The notes under the pieces are model-generated. The model was not told where the DNA came from. It did no database searches and was given only the letters and a program-made list of their open reading frames with translations. A stretch of 64,000 bases of DNA from Flavobacterium gelidilacus DSM 15343. Its GTDB lineage: Bacteria; Bacteroidota; Bacteroidia; Flavobacteriales; Flavobacteriaceae. Position numbers and translations under genes: made by a program. Below are positions 59,153 to 64,000 of the stretch, piece by piece. The stretch lies in contig NZ_KE383903.1 of assembly GCF_000422685.1 (NCBI RefSeq), positions 201,402 to 265,401 on the forward strand. Reading direction: 5' to 3'. How positions within the stretch are numbered: position 1 is the stretch's first letter; each line of letters begins with the position of its first letter.

Positions 59153-59953
59153 TTATTTGTTTCTTACAGAACCTGATGAACTTTCTTCTTTTGCAACTTG
59201 CGAGGGATTTCCATAATATACTATTGAAGCACTTGATGATGCTTTAGCGTCAATTGATTTTGTGACTTTTAAAGAAACATCTGAAGAAGAACTAGCTTTA
59301 ATTATAGCTGTTTCAACAGTGAAATCTTTTAAATCACAAGAAGATGAACTACTAGCTTTTACTGAAATTTCTGTTGCTTTACCAGATAATTTCACATCAC
59401 TTGAACTACTTGATTCGACTTCAACTTTTGTTACATTTAAATTTGATAAAAACTCTCCACTTGAAGAAGCATCAATAAATAAGTTTGAACAATTAAAATT
59501 CCCAGAAATACTTCCAGATGAACTAACTGCTATATTTAATTCTGTACTTATATTTGTGTTTTCAATTTTAATATCCGCAGAAGAACTTGCTTTTATACTT
59601 TCTAAATTTGGACCAGAAACAATAATTTTTAAAATTGAAAATTCAACTCCGTTTATCCAATTTACATTATTTCCTTTAGATCTTTTTTTAGTTTTTCCTT
59701 CCTTTTTATAGTCTTTCGTATCTACATATAATTTCAAAGTTCCATTTTCAACTTCTGTTTTTATGTATTTTAAATTTTCTTTATCATCTGTTTCTACTTT
59801 TACACTTTTAGTATTAGAAACTGTATATAATACTTCTATTCCAGTTGAAGCTTTTAAGCTAGAAAAATTAGAAACTTCTCTGTTTTCTGACACTTGAGCC
59901 AAAGCTATTATGCTAACTAAGAAAAAAGTGATTGCTAAAATTATTTTTGTCAT
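59153..59953 (-). CDS. head-GIN / DUF2807 secreted beta-helix protein
   Basis: 266 aa. Signal peptide ending SIIALAQ. Then a right-handed beta-helix-like domain with repeated Ser-rich turns (KASSSADIKIEN, AVSSSGSISGNFN, ESSSSSDVKLSGKA, KASSSSDVSLKV). Typical of DUF2807. Placed inside an ABC export operon between ATPase and permease genes, which is unusual; it may be a surface or periplasmic accessory or an exported cargo. Confidence 0.85.
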   Translation of the reverse strand: MTKIILAITFFLVSIIALAQVSENREVSNFSSLKASTGIEVLYTVSNTKSVKVETDDKENLKYIKTEVENGTLKLYVDTKDYKKEGKTKKRSKGNNVNWINGVEFSILKIIVSGPNLESIKASSSADIKIENTNISTELNIAVSSSGSISGNFNCSNLFIDASSSGEFLSNLNVTKVEVESSSSSDVKLSGKATEISVKASSSSSCDLKDFTVETAIIKASSSSDVSLKVTKSIDAKASSSASIVYYGNPSQVAKEESSSGSVRNK

Positions 59954-59963
59954 AACTAAAATT

Positions 59964-60665
59964 TTAAGTGGTTAAAATATCTATTTTTTTACTGTTTAAC
60001 TTTTCAGAAAGTACCATTCCGTCTTTCATAAGTATCGTTTTTTGAGAAAATGAAGCATCATAATCTGAATGCGTAACCATTAATATTGTTGCTCCTTGTG
60101 CATGCAAGTCTGTTAAAAGTTCCATTACTTCGTTTCCGTTTTTAGAATCTAAGTTTCCTGTTGGTTCATCGGCTAAAATAATTTTTGGATTGTTAATCAA
60201 TGCCCTTGCGACAGCTACTCTTTGTTGTTGTCCTCCAGAAAGTTGTTGTGGATAATGTTTTAAACGGTGCGAAATACCTAATCGTTCTGCAATACTTTCT
60301 ACTTTTTGTTTTCTTTCAGAAGAGGAAACGTTATTGTAAATTAATGGCAATTCGATATTGTCATAAACCGAAAGTTCATCAATAAGGTTAAAATTTTGGA
60401 ATACAAAACCAATATTTTGTTTTCTGACTTTTGATTTTTCTTGTTCTTTTAAGCCCATCATCTCTTGATTAAGTAATTGATAACTTCCGCTTGTTGCACT
60501 ATCTAAAAGACCTACGATATTTAAAAGTGTTGATTTTCCACTTCCACTTGGTCCCATAATAGTTACAAATTCTCCTTGATTGACTGTGATTGAAACCTCA
60601 TTTAATGCTTTTGTTTCTACTTCTTCTGTTTGGAAGATTTTTGAAAGGTTGTTGATTTTTATCAT
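59964..60665 (-). CDS. ABC transporter ATPase, LolD/MacB type
   Basis: 233 aa. Walker A GPSGSGKSTLLN, signature LSGGQQQRVAVARAL, Walker B KIILADEPTGNLD and switch His in MVTHSD. The PTGNLD motif is typical of LolD/MacB/FtsE ATPases. It powers the two FtsX-like permeases encoded downstream. Confidence 0.95.
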   Translation of the reverse strand: MIKINNLSKIFQTEEVETKALNEVSITVNQGEFVTIMGPSGSGKSTLLNIVGLLDSATSGSYQLLNQEMMGLKEQEKSKVRKQNIGFVFQNFNLIDELSVYDNIELPLIYNNVSSSERKQKVESIAERLGISHRLKHYPQQLSGGQQQRVAVARALINNPKIILADEPTGNLDSKNGNEVMELLTDLHAQGATILMVTHSDYDASFSQKTILMKDGMVLSEKLNSKKIDILTT

Positions 60666-60682
60666 GATTATTCGTTTTTGAT

Positions 60683-61927
60683 TTAATTTGATTCAATATT
60701 TAAAATTTCTACTTCTTTATAATCTTTATAGGTTGATGTTATGACTTTTTCTCCTGGTTTTAAGCCTTCTAAGACTTCATAATACAAAGGATTTTCTCTA
60801 CCTAACTTTATATTTCTTCTTTCAGCTTTGTTTCCGTTTACAACAAAAATCCATTTTCCTGAAGTTTCTTGATAAAAACTACCTTTTGATAGTAAAGTCG
60901 TTTTTGTTTTTTCAGATAAATTGATTCGAACTCCAAAAGATAGTCCTTGATTTAATTCTAAATTTTCATTCTTTATAAAGTTTAATTCAACAATAAAACG
61001 TCCGCTTTTAATCTCGGGAATCACTTTCGCAATTTGAACCTCAACTGTATTTCCATTAAAATCTACACTTCCTTTTTGTCCTTCAGAAACACGGTTTAAA
61101 TAAAATTCATCAACATCTGCTACTAATTTATAACCTTGCATTACATCTATAGTTCCAATGCTATTTCCTTGTGTAAATGTTTTGCCTAAAATAGGTTCAA
61201 AAGAAGAAAGTCTACCCGAAAGTGGTGCTGTAATTAAAAAATTGTTTTTGTTTTTTCTTAAAATAGATAAACTTTGATTCATAATTCCGATAGATTGGTT
61301 CAGTTGTCCAATCTGAATTAAGTTGGCTTGCTTTTCTTTAGTAACACTTTGTTTTATAATACTCATTCTTTCTTTCTGAAAGCGGTAATTTTCTTGTGTT
61401 ACTTTCCATTCGTTTTTAGCTATAATTTCTTGTTCAAAAAGTTTTTTATTTAAGTTGTATAAATTTTCAGCATCTAAATAATCATGCTCTATACTTATTA
61501 AATCTTTAGCTAGATTTAGCTCTTGATTTCTTAGATCTAATTTGGCTTTGTTTAGATTATTAATTTGTTCAATTATAGCCGTTTCTTGTTGCATATAATT
61601 CAATTCCGTATTGGGATTATACAAACGAACTAAAGGTTGCCCTTTTGTAACCATGTCTCCATTTTCAGCAAAAATTTCTTGTACAGCTCCTCCTTCAATA
61701 ATATTAACTAACATGGAATTAAGTGGCGTTACTTTAGCCTGAAACAAAATAAAATCTTCAAAAAAATCATCTTCTACCGTTTTTATAGAAATTTCTGATT
61801 GTTTTACATTTAAACTTCGTTGTTTGGTTAAAGCAGTAAAAACAAAATATCCTAAAACTAAAATAATTGGGATAATGAGCAATAGCTGTTTTTTTTTGTT
61901 ATTTTTACGATTGATGACAGTGTCCAT
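60683..61927 (-). CDS. MacA-like periplasmic adaptor (HlyD/RND family)
   Basis: 414 aa. One N-terminal membrane segment (LLLIIPIILVLGYFVFTAL), lipoyl halves (VNIIEGGAVQEIFAENGDMVTKGQPLVRLY and ITAPLSGRLSSFEPILGKTFTQGNSIGTI), a coiled coil between, and a beta-barrel plus membrane-proximal end (LKPGEKVITSTYKDYKEVEIL). First gene of the operon, followed by ATPase, head-GIN, two permeases and TolC. Confidence 0.9.
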   Translation of the reverse strand: MDTVINRKNNKKKQLLLIIPIILVLGYFVFTALTKQRSLNVKQSEISIKTVEDDFFEDFILFQAKVTPLNSMLVNIIEGGAVQEIFAENGDMVTKGQPLVRLYNPNTELNYMQQETAIIEQINNLNKAKLDLRNQELNLAKDLISIEHDYLDAENLYNLNKKLFEQEIIAKNEWKVTQENYRFQKERMSIIKQSVTKEKQANLIQIGQLNQSIGIMNQSLSILRKNKNNFLITAPLSGRLSSFEPILGKTFTQGNSIGTIDVMQGYKLVADVDEFYLNRVSEGQKGSVDFNGNTVEVQIAKVIPEIKSGRFIVELNFIKNENLELNQGLSFGVRINLSEKTKTTLLSKGSFYQETSGKWIFVVNGNKAERRNIKLGRENPLYYEVLEGLKPGEKVITSTYKDYKEVEILNIESN

Positions 61928-62027
61928 ATTGATAATTTTATAATGTATATAGGAATTTTATGCCATAAATTTAAAATACACAACTATTTAATTTACAGTT
62001 ACTTATATTTTACTTATTATTCTTAGT

Positions 62028-62064
62028 GTTCGTTTTTGAACACCTTATGTACGAAACCGAACAC
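62028..62064. promoter_or_regulatory. GTGTTC/GAACAC inverted repeats upstream of the NtrC-like gene
   Basis: GTGTTC (62028-62033) pairs with GAACAC (62040-62045); another CGAACAC ends at 62064 just before the ATG. Located between the divergent adaptor operon and the regulator gene, so a regulator-binding site is plausible. No convincing sigma-54 -24/-12 element was found. Confidence 0.4.
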
Positions 62065-62065
62065 C

Positions 62066-63415
62066 ATGAAAAAAACACAAGCTTCTATTTTAATAATTGA
62101 TGACCAAGAAGATATTCTTTTTAGTGCAAAAATGTTATTAAAAAAGCACTTTGAAACAATTTATACCATAAGTAACCCCAAAAATGTTATTCAACTTTTG
62201 GCAGAAAACGATATTGATTTGGTTCTTTTAGATATGAATTATCGCATTGGTTTTGAAGATGGAAAAGAAGGTTTATATTTATTAAAAGAGATTAAGAAGT
62301 TAGCTCCAAATACAGTTGTAATTTTAATGACAGCTTTTGGAAAAGTAGAAACAGCTGTTGAAGGTTTAAAATCAGGTGCCTTTGATTATGTTTTGAAACC
62401 ATGGGATAACGAAAAAATGCTTGAAACTATTAAAAAAGGCATTCAAGAACGAAGAAAAACTGTTTCTAAAGTGGTAAAAAACGAAAATGATACTTCTTAT
62501 TTTATTGGAGAATCTAAAACGATTATAAAAGCTTATTCATTAGCTGAAAAAGTAGCTAAAACGGATGCTAATGTACTTGTTTTGGGTGAAAACGGAACTG
62601 GAAAATTCGTAATGGCTCGTTACATTCATCAACATTCGGATCGAAAAAATGAAATTTTTATACCTGTTGATTTAGGTTCCTTAAATGAAAGTATATTTGA
62701 AAGTGAATTATTTGGCTATGCTAAAGGTGCTTTCACGGATGCGAAAAATGATACTGTCGGAAAATTTGAAGCTGCTCAAAATGGTACTCTTTTTCTAGAC
62801 GAAATAGGTAATGTTCCCATTCATTTACAATCTAAATTATTACAAGTCATTCAGACTAAAATGGTAACCCGTTTAGGAGAAACCAAGCAAAGACCTTTAA
62901 ACATGAGGATAATCACAGCCACAAATTTAAATCTTAAGGAAGAAATTCAGCAAAAAAACTTTAGAGAAGATTTGTATTATCGCATCAATACAATGGAAAT
63001 TACTTTACCTGCTTTGCGTGAACGAAAAGAAGATAAAATTCCATTAGCTCAATTTTTATTGGATAAGTTGACCACTAAGTATGAACGAAATTCTATTGTT
63101 TTCAATGAAAAAGCTTTAGAACAAATAGATAAACATGCCTGGAATGGAAATATCAGAGAAATGGAAAACCGAATTGAACGAGCAGTAATATTATGTGAAA
63201 ACAACACCATTACTGCAGTTGATTTAGATTTAGAAATTGCCACTACTTTTGATGAAAACAGTGATGACATTCAACTTTCTGATATTGAAAAATTGGCCAT
63301 CGAAAAAGTTTTGGTAAAAAACGAATACAATATTAGTAAATCAGCTGAAGAGTTAGGTTTATCAAGAGCTTCATTGTACAGAAGAATGGAGAAATATGGT
63401 ATAGAAAATAATTAA
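62066..63415 (+). CDS. NtrC-family sigma-54-dependent response regulator
   Basis: 449 aa from ATG 62066 (an in-frame TTG lies 30 bp upstream). Receiver with Asp12-Asp13 and Asp56 (LLDMNYRIGFEDGKEGL carries a short insertion after the acceptor). AAA+ domain: GENGTGKFVMAR (Walker A variant), ELFGYAKGAFTDAKND (GAFTDA in place of GAFTGA), GTLFLDEIGN (Walker B) and REDLYYRINTMEI. Fis-type helix-turn-helix at the end (NISKSAEELGLSRASLYRRMEKYG). It likely controls the divergent export operon together with the kinase downstream. Confidence 0.93.
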   Translation: MKKTQASILIIDDQEDILFSAKMLLKKHFETIYTISNPKNVIQLLAENDIDLVLLDMNYRIGFEDGKEGLYLLKEIKKLAPNTVVILMTAFGKVETAVEGLKSGAFDYVLKPWDNEKMLETIKKGIQERRKTVSKVVKNENDTSYFIGESKTIIKAYSLAEKVAKTDANVLVLGENGTGKFVMARYIHQHSDRKNEIFIPVDLGSLNESIFESELFGYAKGAFTDAKNDTVGKFEAAQNGTLFLDEIGNVPIHLQSKLLQVIQTKMVTRLGETKQRPLNMRIITATNLNLKEEIQQKNFREDLYYRINTMEITLPALRERKEDKIPLAQFLLDKLTTKYERNSIVFNEKALEQIDKHAWNGNIREMENRIERAVILCENNTITAVDLDLEIATTFDENSDDIQLSDIEKLAIEKVLVKNEYNISKSAEELGLSRASLYRRMEKYGIENN

Positions 63416-63419
63416 TATA

Positions 63420-64000
63420 ATGAAGAATTTTAAAATTTACAACCAACTTTTCATTAGAATTTTAATTCTTTTAATGGCATTTGGCATAACCTTTTATATT
63501 TATCAGGAAGGATTAGTTTACACTGCTGTTTTTGGTATTTTTATCTTGTTTTTGGCTATTATTGAAATGTATTTATTCATAAAAAACGCTTTCCTTTTAT
63601 ATGACAGAACTATTGCTTCCATTTTAGAAAGTGATTTTTCATCTGATTTTTCTAAGCATAAATCTTTCGATAATTACAAAAGTCTATTCAGGTTATATGC
63701 TGTTTTGAAAAGCAAACAAAACGAACAAATTTCAAAAGATATTATTTATCAATCTATTTTGAATAATATTGAAACGGGAATTTTAATCCTTCAGAAACAA
63801 AATGAGAATTGGACTGTTTTTTTAATGAATGATTACTTTTCAAGTCATTTTAATGTGCCTAAAGTTTCTAAGTGGAAATATCTTAAAAATCAATTTCCAG
63901 CATTATGTGATTTGATAGAAGCTAAAAATTTTGAAGAAATAAAAACAACCCTTCAGATTAGAGTTAATGGTGAAGATTCGCAGACTTTTGTAATGCAAAC
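63420..64000 (+). CDS. sensor kinase N-terminal part (partial, runs off the window)
   Basis: The ATG at 63420 follows the regulator stop by 4 bp and the frame stays open to the end (193 codons). Two membrane segments (LFIRILILLMAFGITFYIY and VYTAVFGIFILFLAIIEMYLFI) are followed by a PAS-like region (YQSILNNIETGILILQKQNENWTVFLMNDYFSSHF). The kinase core is beyond the window. Cognate partner of the NtrC-like regulator by position. Confidence 0.75.
   Translation, partial: MKNFKIYNQLFIRILILLMAFGITFYIYQEGLVYTAVFGIFILFLAIIEMYLFIKNAFLLYDRTIASILESDFSSDFSKHKSFDNYKSLFRLYAVLKSKQNEQISKDIIYQSILNNIETGILILQKQNENWTVFLMNDYFSSHFNVPKVSKWKYLKNQFPALCDLIEAKNFEEIKTTLQIRVNGEDSQTFVMQ

Noticed and set aside
61930-62000. 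Possible sigma-54 promoter (TGGCAT on the minus strand)
   Set aside because: The -12 half (TTGC) is missing at the required distance.

Overview
The window looks like a Flavobacterium-type chromosome (Bacteroidota, family Flavobacteriaceae). Coding DNA is very AT-rich. Several genes are preceded by the Bacteroidota -7 promoter word TAnnTTTG. There is a secreted protein with a type IX secretion sorting tail, a DnaE polymerase carrying its own N-terminal proofreading exonuclease, and many small lipoproteins and TonB-C-domain proteins.

Layout. 1-12.1 kb: the end of an operon with a membrane-anchored glycoside hydrolase, then a divergent STAS protein / TPR-beta-barrel exporter pair. A seven-gene signalling operon (11323 down to 4467) follows: single-domain receiver, H-NOX haem sensor, multi-PAS kinase with an N-terminal HNOBA-like domain, FIST sensor, second kinase, Hpt, LytTR response regulator. 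Direct-repeat arrays with an exact 21-bp period, typical of LytTR operators, lie in front of the signalling operon, between the STAS and exporter genes, and at one orphan site. 12-24 kb: housekeeping and small genes (cyclase, hemW, ruvC, GT2, BlaI/M56, TonB-C proteins). A GIY-YIG gene bounded by inverted REP-like hairpins sits between hemW and the cyclase. 23-36.6 kb: T9SS substrate, tRNA-Asp, thioredoxin, dnaE, rpsP-rimM, trmN6.

36.5-45.8 kb is an accessory block. It begins with a duplicated 3' end of trmN6 and continues with a bacteriocin-type locus: HlyD-like adaptor, C39-peptidase ABC exporter, two regulatory-like-domain proteins, an 83-aa double-glycine peptide with four cysteines, a VKOR/thioredoxin disulphide-forming protein interrupted by one in-frame stop, and a LuxR-type response regulator. 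46-53 kb: acyl-CoA dehydrogenase, DUF3050, metallophosphoesterase, ferredoxin and ferredoxin reductase separated by a decayed nucleotidyltransferase pair, and Fe-S assembly genes (Nfu, Mrp). 53-64 kb: a MacAB/TolC-like export operon with two paralogous FtsX-type permeases and a head-GIN protein, divergent from an NtrC-like regulator and its kinase, which runs off the window.

The most interesting candidate system is the H-NOX/HNOBA-kinase/FIST/Hpt/LytTR relay. Its presumed output regulator and the envelope polysaccharide-type genes beside it share the same 21-bp-phased operators. This suggests gas (probably NO) sensing linked to exopolysaccharide or biofilm behaviour, in a phylum where the usual cyclic-di-GMP output is generally absent. 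This is inference from gene content and sequence motifs; no searches were run.
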